Below, one piece after another: positions 16,963 to 26,241 of a stretch of DNA of 64,000 bases (its first letter is position 1; every line of letters starts with the position of its first letter). The position numbers and the translations under genes were made by a program. This stretch comes from Eubacterium sp. (GTDB lineage: Bacteria > Bacillota > Clostridia > Peptostreptococcales > Anaerovoracaceae). The stretch covers positions 1 through 64,000 of the forward strand of contig JAETRU010000002.1 of the NCBI GenBank assembly GCA_021769965.1. Direction: 5' to 3'. Below the pieces are notes generated by a model. It ran no database searches. It saw only the letters and a program-made list of their open reading frames with translations, and had not been told where the DNA came from.

Positions 16963-17313
16963 TTACAGCATCCGTTCCTTCCATTCCGCTTCCTTAAATC
17001 CGGTCAAAACAAAATCTTCGCCCACTACCAGAGGCCGCTTCACCAGCATGCCGTCAGAGGCCAGCAGATCCAGCTGCTCATCTTCACTCATGGACGGCAG
17101 CTTCGCGGAAAGCCCCAGCTCCCGATAGATCATGCCGCTGGTGTTAAAAAACTTCTTCAGCGGCAGCCCGCTCATGGCGTACCACGCTGCCAGCTCCTCT
17201 CTGGACGGATTCTGCCCCTTGATATCACAGAGCTCATAGGTGATCCCCGCCTCGTCCAGCCACTTCAGGGCCTTCTTGCAGGTAGAACACTTCGCGTAAC
17301 AGTAAACCTTCAT
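16963..17313 (-). CDS. ArsC/Spx-family thioredoxin-fold protein
   Basis: 116 residues, the standard length. The CSTCKKALKWL motif near residue 9 gives a CxxC redox pair, and the family core (GLPLKKFFNTSG, later LLASDGMLVKRPLVV) is intact. Members include arsenate reductase ArsC, YffB and the RNA-polymerase-binding regulators Spx/MgsR. There are no ars genes around, so a general thiol or regulatory role is as likely as arsenate reduction. The gene starts 1 bp after the M50 peptidase gene. Confidence 0.87.
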   Translation of the reverse strand: MKVYCYAKCSTCKKALKWLDEAGITYELCDIKGQNPSREELAAWYAMSGLPLKKFFNTSGMIYRELGLSAKLPSMSEDEQLDLLASDGMLVKRPLVVGEDFVLTGFKEAEWKERML

Positions 17314-17314
17314 C

Positions 17315-18421
17315 TTATATTACCTCCATCAGTTCCTTTTCCAACTGGATCTCTCCCTCCATGGGGTACCGTCTGATCGTTCGTTCAAACTGCCGTCTGG
17401 CCGCAGCCGCCAGCTTCTCATCATGGGCAAAGCGGACCGCGTAGGCATACCGCGCCCTGTGGACGCTCGGGTATCCCTTCATCTGACGGAATGCCCTCTG
17501 CAGATTTCTGTCATAAAGAGCATCCACCTTCTCCGGCCTGCACGGGCCCGTCAGCTCCAGATACAGCAGCTCTGCCCGGACCAGCCAGCCATAGACAGGC
17601 AGAAATCCCTTTGCTGCCAGCAGACGTCTGCCATACTCCGCCGCCGCGTCAAAGTCTTTCTGATCCATGAGCCGCTGAAAATTCAGCACCCGTATTCCGT
17701 CGATCAAAGGGTTTCCGTCAGGGCTGTCACTCTCCGTCTCAAAGAGCCCGGCGTCCATGGCCGAGAGCCGCAGCCCGTCGCTCTGCAGACGATTGACCCG
17801 GAGCTGACGCCAAAGGGCAGCGTACGATGCCTTATCCTTCTTCAGATATTTCATGTTGTAGCCGTCGTTTGCCACCCCGGACATCTTCATGGGGATCAGG
17901 TTGGTCGCGGCGAGAAAGCCGCCTACCCCGGCGAAGACCACCAGAGCCGCTGCAGCCCGGCTGCCGGCAAGAGGATACAGCCCGAGAGCGGCCATGGCAA
18001 AGATCAGGTTGAAAAGCCCGCCGCCCAGATTGTACAGCATGGACGGATAATCGCCGCCGTTAAACTCCGGCGGGTCCAGCAGACACTGTCCTCCCGTGCC
18101 GGGAATCGAAAACCTTCTGATCCGCAGCTTTCCCCGGATCCGGATCACCATGAGACTGCCGATGCGGAAAGACACGAATCTGTAGCCGCTGAGCAGACCG
18201 CAGACCAGATGGCCGCCTTCGTGAAGGATGATGTGAGCATAAAAGGACAGGGCAAGCACGATCACAGCCTCTGCCAGCATATATGCGAACTCCTTCAGAT
18301 CCAGGTCGACACCCGCTGCTCCTGCCCAAAAACCGGCGGCGCCTCCGATCACCGCGCATACTGCCAGCCACCACCACTTTTTGATCCAGTTCTTCAGCTT
18401 TTTCTTCTTTCCCTCTCTCAT
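17315..18421 (-). CDS. M50-type membrane metalloprotease-like protein
   Basis: 368 residues. The N-terminal half has several membrane segments with the zinc motif HEGGH (His67, Glu68, His71) and a later NLIPMKMSGVANDGYN, where M50/site-2 proteases have their third ligand (N-x-x-P-x-x-x-x-D-G). A soluble C-terminal half of about 170 residues looks like helical repeats. It overlaps aroQ by 4 bp, so is co-transcribed with the shikimate genes. Intramembrane protease activity is likely; its substrate and its reason for being in this operon are not visible. Confidence 0.78.
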   Translation of the reverse strand: MREGKKKKLKNWIKKWWWLAVCAVIGGAAGFWAGAAGVDLDLKEFAYMLAEAVIVLALSFYAHIILHEGGHLVCGLLSGYRFVSFRIGSLMVIRIRGKLRIRRFSIPGTGGQCLLDPPEFNGGDYPSMLYNLGGGLFNLIFAMAALGLYPLAGSRAAAALVVFAGVGGFLAATNLIPMKMSGVANDGYNMKYLKKDKASYAALWRQLRVNRLQSDGLRLSAMDAGLFETESDSPDGNPLIDGIRVLNFQRLMDQKDFDAAAEYGRRLLAAKGFLPVYGWLVRAELLYLELTGPCRPEKVDALYDRNLQRAFRQMKGYPSVHRARYAYAVRFAHDEKLAAAARRQFERTIRRYPMEGEIQLEKELMEVI

Positions 18422-18855
18422 AGGACCTGCCTGTCACACAGGATCTCCATGGCTTCCACATAGCCGTCGAAGCCTTTTCCCATGACGGTAGCCACACACG
18501 CCTGCCGCACATAGGATATCTGCCGGAAATCCTCTCTCTCCGAAACATTGGAAATATGCACCTCTACTGCAGGTATGCCCACCGCCTTCAGGGCGTCGAG
18601 GATCGCCACGCTGGTATGGGTATAGGCAGCTGGATTGATAACGATGCCGTCATACTTCCCGTAAGCCTCCTGTATGGCATCCACGATGGCGCCTTCATGG
18701 TTGGACTGAAAAAAAGCGGCTTCCGCGCCTAAGCGGGAAGCCGCGTCCTTCACCAACGCCAAGAGGTCCTGATATGTTTCTTTTCCGTAAATTTCCGGTT
18801 CTCTGATGCCCAGCATATTGAGGTTGGGCCCATTGATGACCAAAATTTTCATCAT
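18418..18855 (-). CDS. aroQ: 3-Dehydroquinate dehydratase, type II
   Basis: 145 residues, standard for the dodecameric type II enzyme (step 3 of the shikimate pathway). Motifs: NGPNLNMLGIREPEIYG with the catalytic Tyr, FQSNHEGAIVDAIQ, INPAAYTHTSVAI, and EVHISNVSEREDFR with the catalytic His. It overlaps the aroE-aroK fusion upstream (ATGA) and the M50 gene downstream by 4 bp each. Confidence 0.95.
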   Translation of the reverse strand: MMKILVINGPNLNMLGIREPEIYGKETYQDLLALVKDAASRLGAEAAFFQSNHEGAIVDAIQEAYGKYDGIVINPAAYTHTSVAILDALKAVGIPAVEVHISNVSEREDFRQISYVRQACVATVMGKGFDGYVEAMEILCDRQVL

Positions 18856-20042
18856 TCTCTCTCCTCATTATTGTTGATATAGAAATCGCTCCAGTAAGCA
18901 TACGCATCCTTACGCTCTTCGTAGATCTGTTCCAGCGGCAGGGTCAGCGACAGCGGCCTGCCCTCGTTTTCCAGCTTGTCCAGATCCCTTTTGATCCAGA
19001 TGACGATGCCGTTCTGCTTGATAATATTGTAATTGATCTTCTTTTTGACGATGCCGCCGCCGGTAGCGATGACCAGACCGTTCTGCACACAGGCCTTTTC
19101 CAGCATCTCCGTTTCGATCCTGCGGAAATAGGCTTCGCCCTTTTCAGAAAAGATCTCAGGTACGCTCATGCCTTCGTGCTCCACTATCATATCGTCGATA
19201 TCCACGAACCGCCGTCCCATCCTGTCAGCGATCTCGCCGCCCAGCAGCGTCTTTCCCGCTCCGGGCATGCCGATCAGAATGGCGTTTAACGTCTCGCTTC
19301 TGACCTCGTCAATGACGTTATCCATCTCCTCATCATCGATCTCCCGGCCGGAAAACAGTTCACAAGATTCCTTTGACTGAGCGATCAGCATTTCCAGACC
19401 GCCGGAGGCCGGCAGAGATCTTGCCATGGCGTCCAGCACCAGTTTCGTTTTATTTGGATTGTAGATCAGATCCACCACGCCCTGACAGCACCTGAAATCG
19501 TCTATATTCACCGGCGCCCGCCCGTTGCCCGGGTACATGCCCACCGGCGTGGTATTGATGACCAGCTGGCTGTCAAAATGCTCCTGGATGTTCTCATAGT
19601 TGTTTCTCCCGCTGCGGGAAACGACCACTACTTCAGAAGCCCCCATGTCTTTCAGGACCGCCTGTACCGTCAGCGACGCACCTCCGCTGCCAAGCACCAT
19701 GCATTTCATGCCTTTCACATCGATGCCGGTGTGCCGCAGCAGATAGGCAAAGCCGTAATATCCGGTATTGTAGCCCAGCAGCCTGCCGTCCTCTCCCCGC
19801 ACGATGGTATTGACGCTTCCGACAGCCTTTGCCGTATCGGAAACCTCATCGCACAGCGCCATGACCTTCTGCTCAAAGGGCACATCTACATTGAATCCGC
19901 CGTAGGATGTATCCGCCAGCAGTTCCGGCAGCTGATCTTCCCGGATCTCGAGAATCTCATAGGGGTAATCTCCGAACTTTCCATGGATCATCGGGACATA
20001 ACTGTGAGATATCTTCCCTCCGATCAATCCAAATTTTTTCAT
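18852..20042 (-). CDS. aroE-aroK: Shikimate dehydrogenase-like/shikimate kinase fusion
   Basis: 396 residues. Residues 1-245 follow AroE (VLGSGGASLTVQAV NADP site, VNTI, GLEMLIAQSKESCELF). Residues about 250-396 are shikimate kinase (Walker A GMPGAGKT, DIDDMIVEHEG, RRIETEMLEK, ATGGGIV). The kinase looks intact. The AroE half has lost the catalytic pair: NVTIPxK reads NVDVPFE (Lys to Glu57) and GxNTD reads GYNTG (Asp to Gly). The shikimate-binding SxS reads HSYVP. The DNA codons confirm these changes. Dehydrogenase activity is therefore doubtful. It lies 1 bp after pheA. Confidence 0.88.
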   Translation of the reverse strand: MKKFGLIGGKISHSYVPMIHGKFGDYPYEILEIREDQLPELLADTSYGGFNVDVPFEQKVMALCDEVSDTAKAVGSVNTIVRGEDGRLLGYNTGYYGFAYLLRHTGIDVKGMKCMVLGSGGASLTVQAVLKDMGASEVVVVSRSGRNNYENIQEHFDSQLVINTTPVGMYPGNGRAPVNIDDFRCCQGVVDLIYNPNKTKLVLDAMARSLPASGGLEMLIAQSKESCELFSGREIDDEEMDNVIDEVRSETLNAILIGMPGAGKTLLGGEIADRMGRRFVDIDDMIVEHEGMSVPEIFSEKGEAYFRRIETEMLEKACVQNGLVIATGGGIVKKKINYNIIKQNGIVIWIKRDLDKLENEGRPLSLTLPLEQIYEERKDAYAYWSDFYINNNEERE

Positions 20043-20043
20043 T

Positions 20044-21189
20044 TTAAATCTCCATGTAACTTCCTAAATACTTGCACTGCTGTGTCAGCTCGTCAAGTTG
20101 GTTCATCAGTCTGATGAATTCTTCAGAGTATACCTCGGAGTCCAGGTCGAAATAGAACATGAAATCGAAGTCCCTCTGCGGAATCGGTCTGGATTCCAGT
20201 TTGAAGAGGTTGATACCCAGTGCGTTGAATCTGGCCAGGACATTGTACAATGAACCCGGTTTATGAGAAACCACGATCATCAGACTTGTCTTGTCCGCGC
20301 CAGGGTAGATCTCCAGCTTCTTGCTGATACAGATGAATCTGGTATAATTGTTTCCATGATCCTGCACATCCTCTTCCAGACTGACAAGACCGTAAAGCTG
20401 GCCGCAGTTGTAGGAAGCCAGCGCCGCCACGTCGTCTCTGTCGGATTCAGCCACCAGTTTAGCCGCCTCAGCCGTATTATCGCACATGGTGATCCTGGCG
20501 TTAGGGAAATGCTTCAAATACTCGTCGCACTGCAGGATCGCCTGCTCATGAGAGAATATCTCGCGGATATCTTCTTTCTTCGTCCCCTTCCTAACCAGAA
20601 GGCTGTGATCGATCTTCAGCTTGACACTCTTTACAATATGGAAATTATACTTCATCATCAGATCATAGATCTGGTTCACGGATCCCGCCGTGCTGTTTTC
20701 CAGCGGCAGAACGCCGTACTGGCAGAGTCCCTGGTCGATAGCTGCGAATACGCCGTTGAAGTTCTTCACATACATGATCTGCGGCATCTTGAACAGCTTT
20801 TCACACGCCTGCTGTGAATAAGCGCCCGCGACACCCTGACACGCAACAGTAGCCTTCGTCGGGAACACCTTCGGCGTTTCTTCCATAGCCTTCTTGATCG
20901 CCTTCACCACCGGCGCTTCCGTCTGCGTAATCTTTCTTTGATGGTCCTTACTCAGTTCCATAATAGTATTATATAATACTCTGGTGTAAGATGCCATATC
21001 ATCTGCCGCAATTTTTGTAATTTTATCGATTTTTTCTCTTTCTCTATAGGCATCTAATACAGCAATGTCATTTTCTTTCTTATATTTGGCAATTTCTTCC
21101 GCAACTCTCATGCGTTCTTCCAGCTTTTTTACGATTTCTTCATCAATTTCGTCAATCTTTACTCTATAGTCATCTAAAGTCATGGTCAT
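20044..21189 (-). CDS. pheA: Chorismate mutase-prephenate dehydratase
   Basis: 381 residues in three parts: an AroQ-type chorismate mutase (about 1-90: IDEIDEEIVKKLEERMRVAEEIAKYK), prephenate dehydratase (about 112-290: ACQGVAGAYSQQA, PLENSTAGSV and the catalytic NYTRF), and an ACT domain (about 298-375: GSLYNVLARFNALGINL, ESRP). The ESRP motif is the phenylalanine-binding site for feedback inhibition. It takes chorismate through prephenate to phenylpyruvate. The gene overlaps the aroC stop by 1 bp. Confidence 0.95.
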   Translation of the reverse strand: MTMTLDDYRVKIDEIDEEIVKKLEERMRVAEEIAKYKKENDIAVLDAYREREKIDKITKIAADDMASYTRVLYNTIMELSKDHQRKITQTEAPVVKAIKKAMEETPKVFPTKATVACQGVAGAYSQQACEKLFKMPQIMYVKNFNGVFAAIDQGLCQYGVLPLENSTAGSVNQIYDLMMKYNFHIVKSVKLKIDHSLLVRKGTKKEDIREIFSHEQAILQCDEYLKHFPNARITMCDNTAEAAKLVAESDRDDVAALASYNCGQLYGLVSLEEDVQDHGNNYTRFICISKKLEIYPGADKTSLMIVVSHKPGSLYNVLARFNALGINLFKLESRPIPQRDFDFMFYFDLDSEVYSEEFIRLMNQLDELTQQCKYLGSYMEI

Positions 21190-22178
21190 TATTCTCCTTT
21201 TATCAAGTCATATATTGCGATCGCGGCAGCAGCTTCCACGCACGGCACCGCTCTGGGCACGATACACGGATCGTGCCTGCCGCGGACAGCCAGTCTGGCG
21301 TTCTCGCCGCGGGAATAGCTGATGCTGCTCTGTTCTATGGAAATAGACGGAGTCGGTTTGACCGCTACCCGGAAGACCACCGGCATGCCGGAACTGATGC
21401 CTCCCAGAATGCCGCCGTGATTGTTGGTGCGGGTCCTTACCTGCTCTCCGTCGTAATAATATTCATCGTTGTTTTCGCTTCCCGTGATGCGGGCCGCGTC
21501 AAATCCCCTGCCGAACTCGATTCCTTTGACGGCAGGGATACTAAAGACTGCCTGGGCCACTTTGTTTTCAATTCCGTCAAACATGGGTCCGCCGATGCCC
21601 GCAGGCAGGCCTTCTACAGTGCATTCTATGATGCCGCCTACCGAGTCGCCGCGTCTGGCCGCTTCCTCGATCCGTCCAAATGGATCCTCAGTGCTTCCGC
21701 CGATCTCTTTGATCCCGGCTTTGACGCTGATGCCCTGCTCCTGCAAGATCTGCAGCAAAATACCCCCTGCGATACACAGAGGCGCCGTCAGTCTGCCGGA
21801 GAAATGCCCGCCGCCGCTGACGTCCTCATGACCGCCGTATTTGATATGGGCGGTATAGTCCGCATGGCCCGGTCTCGGCACATCCCGCAGGTTATCATAA
21901 TCCTGAGAGCGGGTATTGGTGTTCCTGATCACAGCGCAGATCGGCGCTCCACAGGTCACATTTCCCACAAGGCCGCTTAAGAATTCCGGCCGGTCCGCTT
22001 CCTTTCTCGGCGTTGAATAGGGACTCCTCCCTGGCGCGCGCCGGTCAAGGAAACTCTGCAGCTTCTCCATGTCAACAGAAAATCCTGCAGGTACCCCATC
22101 GATAACAACGCCGATGGCTGCAGAATGTGATTGTCCAAAGATTGAAATTTTCACATTTTTTCCGTAGGTTGAAGACAT
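21189..22178 (-). CDS. aroC: Chorismate synthase
   Basis: 329 residues, slightly shorter than most bacterial forms. Converts EPSP to chorismate with reduced FMN. Signature pieces: GQSHSAAIGVVIDGVPAG, the RPGHADYTAHIKYG motif, SGRLTAPLCIAGG and RGRHDPCIVPRAVPCVEA near the C-terminus. It lies 4 bp after aroA and 1 bp overlaps pheA. Confidence 0.95.
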   Translation of the reverse strand: MSSTYGKNVKISIFGQSHSAAIGVVIDGVPAGFSVDMEKLQSFLDRRAPGRSPYSTPRKEADRPEFLSGLVGNVTCGAPICAVIRNTNTRSQDYDNLRDVPRPGHADYTAHIKYGGHEDVSGGGHFSGRLTAPLCIAGGILLQILQEQGISVKAGIKEIGGSTEDPFGRIEEAARRGDSVGGIIECTVEGLPAGIGGPMFDGIENKVAQAVFSIPAVKGIEFGRGFDAARITGSENNDEYYYDGEQVRTRTNNHGGILGGISSGMPVVFRVAVKPTPSISIEQSSISYSRGENARLAVRGRHDPCIVPRAVPCVEAAAAIAIYDLIKGE

Positions 22179-22182
22179 TTGA

Positions 22183-23379
22183 TTATTTCCTTTCTATATT
22201 TTCACCTAAGCCCGCTTCTTCCAGGATCCGGAAAAAGTCAGGGTAGGATTTTTTCACTGCCTGACTGCCGGTGATGGTCACCTTTTCATCGCAGATCAGC
22301 GATGCGATGGCTGCCATCATGGCAATCCGATGGTCGCCCCATGAGTCGGTGCTGCCGCCCGCAAGACGTCCCGTCCCGAAGATCTCAAGTCCCTCGGGCA
22401 TTTCTGTAATGTCGGCTCCCAGATCTGCCAGCACCCGGCTGACTGACATGAGCCTGTCGCTTTCTTTGATCCGCAGGCGGCCTGCGTTTCTGATCGTTGT
22501 CTTTCCCCTTGCCCCGCAGGCAAGAACCGCCAGAACCGGCACCATATCAGGGATCTGCGCCGCGTCGATCTCTATCCCGCAAAGACGGCCCGGCAGAACT
22601 GTGATCTCTCTGTCTGAGGTTTCAGTCTGCGCGCCAAAACGGGAAAGCAGATGCAGGATCGCTTTGTCACCCTGCAGAGAGGAAGGATCCAGACCGCTGA
22701 CGCTGACGCCGCCGGGAACCAGCGCTCCGGCCGCCAGCCAGAAACAGCCGTTGGACCAGTCGCCCTCCACCTGATAAACAGGGGGCGCCGTGTATCGCTG
22801 TCCGCCGGGGATCATATAGCCATCTTCTGAAAGCCGGATCTCGATGCCAAAGTCCCGCAGGACCCGGATCGTCATGTCCACATAGGGGCCGGACTGCAAA
22901 TCTCCTTCCACGATGATCCTGCTGTCATCTTCCAAAAGCGGCAATGCAAAGAGCAGTCCGCTGATAAACTGGCTGGATACGTCTCCCGGTATATGGAACA
23001 CGCCCGGCAGAAGTTGTCCCTCTATGACAAATGGAACGCTGCCCTGCACGCTCAGCCTGCAGCCGTGACTTTCCAGCTCTTCATAGAGCGGTGACAGCGG
23101 CCGCTTTGGCAGGCGTCCCTGAGGCCAGAACTCCGCCCGGCATCCCAGCGCCCCCATGACAGGGAGGAGAAACCGCAGCGTAGATCCGCTCTCGCCGCAG
23201 TCCATCCGGCTGCGGCCTGTCCGCAGAGCGGCCAGACACCTTTCCGTCGCCTCGATATCCTGAGAACTGCTGCCGCACGCCACCTGGCAGGTCTTTCCGC
23301 TGGTCAGCTCGGAAAGAGCCGCGCAGATCAGCGCCCGGTGCGCGTCAGATTTTGATGGAATGATTTCGATATGTCTCAT
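22183..23379 (-). CDS. aroA: 3-Phosphoshikimate 1-carboxyvinyltransferase (EPSP synthase)
   Basis: 398 residues from the ATG at 23379, which overlaps the aroB stop as ATGA; a longer frame to 23424 has no support. Substrate motifs: SKSDAHRALI (Lys-Ser-x-x-x-Arg), GESGSTLRFLLPV, GDVSSQFISGLLFALP, RIKESDRL and GDHRIAMM. It adds phosphoenolpyruvate to shikimate-3-phosphate. The N-terminal start is unusually direct (MRHIEIIPSKSD), without the common extra strand. Confidence 0.94.
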   Translation of the reverse strand: MRHIEIIPSKSDAHRALICAALSELTSGKTCQVACGSSSQDIEATERCLAALRTGRSRMDCGESGSTLRFLLPVMGALGCRAEFWPQGRLPKRPLSPLYEELESHGCRLSVQGSVPFVIEGQLLPGVFHIPGDVSSQFISGLLFALPLLEDDSRIIVEGDLQSGPYVDMTIRVLRDFGIEIRLSEDGYMIPGGQRYTAPPVYQVEGDWSNGCFWLAAGALVPGGVSVSGLDPSSLQGDKAILHLLSRFGAQTETSDREITVLPGRLCGIEIDAAQIPDMVPVLAVLACGARGKTTIRNAGRLRIKESDRLMSVSRVLADLGADITEMPEGLEIFGTGRLAGGSTDSWGDHRIAMMAAIASLICDEKVTITGSQAVKKSYPDFFRILEEAGLGENIERK

Positions 23380-24365
23380 AAGATATCTCCAAGCTCCTCC
23401 GTAGTCAGTCTCTGCAGGCGGCATGTCCCGATCTTTTCCGGGACCACGATATCGATATAGCCGCCTTTGCGTTTTTTATCCGCCATCATTATATCATACA
23501 GTTCTTCTTTCGACTGTGTGATCGTAAGATCAAATTCATAAAGATCCAGCAGCTGCCTGATACAGCTCGCCGTCTGGCTGCTGCACCAGTTCTGCCTTGC
23601 CGAGATCTCTGCCATCATGGCCATGCCCTTTGCCACAGCGCTGCCATGGCTTACAGCAAAATCGCTGGCCTTTTCGACGGCATGTCCGATGGTATGGCCG
23701 AAGTTTAGCAGCTGCCTTACGCCCGTATCGAATTCGTCCTCTTCGACGAATTTCTTTTTGATCCGCACGCACCGGTCGATGATCTCGCCGGTACAGTTCT
23801 TTGCCTTCTCTCTGTCTTTGAGAAGCTCAAAGAGCCCGGCATCTGCTATCACTCCGTATTTGATGACCTCTGCCATACCGTCTTGATAGATATGATCCGG
23901 CAGGGATTCCAGCAGGCTCGCGTCGCACCAGATTAGGGCAGGCTGGTGAAATGCCCCGGCAAGATTTTTTCCGGCCGGAAGATTGATGGCCGTCTTGCCG
24001 CCTACAGAGGAATCCACCGCCGCAAGGAGGGTGGTGGGCACCTGGATCACTGGTATTCCCCGCAGATATGTGGCAGCAGCAAATCCGGTAAGATCTCCTA
24101 CCACGCCGCCTCCCAGCGCCACAAGGGCATCGGCTCTGGTCAGCGGAATTTCTGCCAGGTAATTTACAAGTTCCAGATACGTCTTCCCGTTTTTGGATTC
24201 CTCGCCAGGAGGAATCACAAATGTATATACATCAAAGCCTTCGCATTTGAGGCTCTGGATGCATCGATTTAAATAAAGGTCCGCTACGTTTTCGTCGGTC
24301 ACCACAGTCAGACTGTTTCCCCTGATCAGGGGTCTGACCGCGCGGCCCAGTCCTTCTAACCGCAT
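23376..24365 (-). CDS. aroB: 3-Dehydroquinate synthase
   Basis: 329 residues from the ATG at 24365, with a GGTAGAGAG ribosome site; the frame continues upstream but overlaps tyrA. NAD-dependent fold with VALGGGVVGDLTGFAAATYLRG, PTTLLAAVDSSVGGKTAIN and the zinc ligand region LNFGHTIGHAVE. It cyclises DAHP to 3-dehydroquinate. It overlaps tyrA by 10 bp upstream and aroA by 4 bp downstream. Confidence 0.95.
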   Translation of the reverse strand: MRLEGLGRAVRPLIRGNSLTVVTDENVADLYLNRCIQSLKCEGFDVYTFVIPPGEESKNGKTYLELVNYLAEIPLTRADALVALGGGVVGDLTGFAAATYLRGIPVIQVPTTLLAAVDSSVGGKTAINLPAGKNLAGAFHQPALIWCDASLLESLPDHIYQDGMAEVIKYGVIADAGLFELLKDREKAKNCTGEIIDRCVRIKKKFVEEDEFDTGVRQLLNFGHTIGHAVEKASDFAVSHGSAVAKGMAMMAEISARQNWCSSQTASCIRQLLDLYEFDLTITQSKEELYDIMMADKKRKGGYIDIVVPEKIGTCRLQRLTTEELGDIL

Positions 24366-25198
24366 CTTCTCTCTACCTCTTGCTTTCTTTCGCTGCCCTC
24401 GGTGAGGAGACGGCACATCTCATCCGCGTCGTTATCCTCCAGGGCTTTCCCGTATTTTTCAAGCTCGTTGATCAGAATATCTATTTCATGCTTCAGATTA
24501 TCGCGATTCTCCATGAAAAGCTCAGTCCACATGCCTGCGTCCAGCCGGGCTACCCGGGTAAAGTCCCTGTAGCTGCCCGCGGAAATGGCCGTCCCTGTAT
24601 CCTGGGCGGTCTCGCTTTTGATGAACGCGTTGGAGACCACGTGGGCCATCTGCGAAGTAAAGGCAATGATTCTGTCGTGCTGCTCCGCGGTAGACATGAC
24701 CAGCCTGGAAAAGCCTGCCGGAAGGATCAGCTTTTTCACTCTGTCTATAAAGAACAGATCGTTTCTGTCCTCCGGTACCAGAGCGAAAACAGCGCCTTTG
24801 AACAGATCCGCATCGCTGTGTTTAAAACCTCCGTACTGAATACCCGCCATGGGGTGGCCGCCGGCATAAGTGAAGCCATACTGCCTTGCCAGCCTGAATC
24901 CTGCTTCACAGACGTATCTCTTGGTTCCGCAGCAATCTATGACCAGCGTATCTGGTGACAGTTTGGGTGCGTTGTCTTCCAGCCACTTTTTTGCTCCCAC
25001 AGGCGGAATGCAGATCATGATCAGATCGCATTTGCTAAAGTGCGCTTCATCCAGTTCGCCGTCGATAGCCTCCGCCATCTCCGCGAACTCGGTGATGAGT
25101 CGGGTTCTGTCGCATCCCAGAACTGCAGCACCGGCTTTCTTATAGGCCTTTGCCATAGACCCGCCTATCAGTCCCAGCCCTACAATTCCGATATTCAT
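24356..25198 (-). CDS. tyrA: Prephenate dehydrogenase
   Basis: 280 residues. N-terminal Rossmann motif GLGLIGGSMAKAY, then the prephenate-binding AGGHPMAG and the helical dimer domain with TSQMAHVVSNAF. It converts prephenate to 4-hydroxyphenylpyruvate with NAD(P)+. There is no C-terminal ACT domain, so tyrosine feedback is not evident. The gene abuts aroF with no gap. Confidence 0.93.
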   Translation of the reverse strand: MNIGIVGLGLIGGSMAKAYKKAGAAVLGCDRTRLITEFAEMAEAIDGELDEAHFSKCDLIMICIPPVGAKKWLEDNAPKLSPDTLVIDCCGTKRYVCEAGFRLARQYGFTYAGGHPMAGIQYGGFKHSDADLFKGAVFALVPEDRNDLFFIDRVKKLILPAGFSRLVMSTAEQHDRIIAFTSQMAHVVSNAFIKSETAQDTGTAISAGSYRDFTRVARLDAGMWTELFMENRDNLKHEIDILINELEKYGKALEDNDADEMCRLLTEGSERKQEVERRCG

Positions 25199-26197
25199 TT
25201 AGATCACCTCTCTTATCTTTCTCACTTTATCCATGACACCTGCGAACTGGGCCGGCGTCAGCGACTGTTTTCCGTCGCAGAGGGCCTTGGCAGGATCGTT
25301 ATGTACTTCTATCATCAGTCCGTCGGCGCCGGCTGCCACAGCCGCCAGAGCCATCGGTTCCACCAGGTATCTCTCGCCTGTAGCGTGGCTCGGGTCGATG
25401 ACCACCGGCAGGTGCGTCAGCTTATGGAGCACCGGCACAGCCGACAGATCCAGTGTATTTCTTGTGTATGTCTCAAAGGTCCGGATGCCTCTTTCACAGA
25501 GGATCACATTTTCATTTCCGCCCGCCATGATGTATTCAGCGCTCATGAGCAGTTCTTTCAGGGTGTTCGCCAGACCTCTCTTCAGCAGGATAGTCTTGCG
25601 GGTACGGCCCAGTTCCTTCAGCAGCTCGAAGTTCTGCATGTTTCTGGCGCCTACCTGTATCACATCCACATCCTCGAACAGAGGAAGGTGGTTGGCGTTC
25701 ATGATCTCCGTTACGATAGGAAGGCCTGTGGCTTTCTTCGCTTCGAGAAGAAGCTCGACGCCCTCCGCTTTCATACCCTGGAAATCATACGGGGAAGTTC
25801 TCGGCTTGAACGCGCCGCCTCTCAGCATGGCCGCTCCGGCAGCTTTGACACCGTCCGCAACTTCTTTGATCTGCTCCGGATTTTCTACAGAGCAGGGTCC
25901 CGCGATCACCGCGAAATGACCTCCGCCGATCTTCACGCCGTTTACATCTATGACAGAATCCTCCGGGTGAAATTTTCTGTTGGCGCTCTTAAACGGTTCT
26001 GAGATAGGCGTTACCCGATCTACGATGTCAAGCAGTTCCAGCATTTCCACATCGATGCGGCTGGTGTCGCCGATGAGTCCCAGAACGATCTGATGTTCAC
26101 CCACATACGCGTGGATCTGCAGATCCTGTTCCTCAAACCATGCGATCAGCTGATTCACCTGCTCTTCCGCTGCACCCTCTTTTAGTACTGTAATCAT
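25199..26197 (-). CDS. aroF: 3-Deoxy-7-phosphoheptulonate (DAHP) synthase, type I-beta
   Basis: 332 residues. An N-terminal ferredoxin-like regulatory domain (about 1-70: MITVLKEGAAEEQVNQLIAW...) precedes the TIM barrel (FAVIAGPCSVENPEQI, GGAFKPRTSPYDFQG, VGARNMQNFELLKELG, DPSHATG). It condenses PEP and erythrose-4-phosphate, the committed step. It is the first structural gene of the operon and lies behind a leader with a Phe/Tyr-rich peptide, so its expression probably follows Phe/Tyr supply. GATGGAGGAAAG precedes the ATG. Confidence 0.95.
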   Translation of the reverse strand: MITVLKEGAAEEQVNQLIAWFEEQDLQIHAYVGEHQIVLGLIGDTSRIDVEMLELLDIVDRVTPISEPFKSANRKFHPEDSVIDVNGVKIGGGHFAVIAGPCSVENPEQIKEVADGVKAAGAAMLRGGAFKPRTSPYDFQGMKAEGVELLLEAKKATGLPIVTEIMNANHLPLFEDVDVIQVGARNMQNFELLKELGRTRKTILLKRGLANTLKELLMSAEYIMAGGNENVILCERGIRTFETYTRNTLDLSAVPVLHKLTHLPVVIDPSHATGERYLVEPMALAAVAAGADGLMIEVHNDPAKALCDGKQSLTPAQFAGVMDKVRKIREVI

Positions 26198-26241
26198 GTT
26201 TTTCTTTCCTCCATCTACCTTTGTATTTTCGTCCGAAACCC

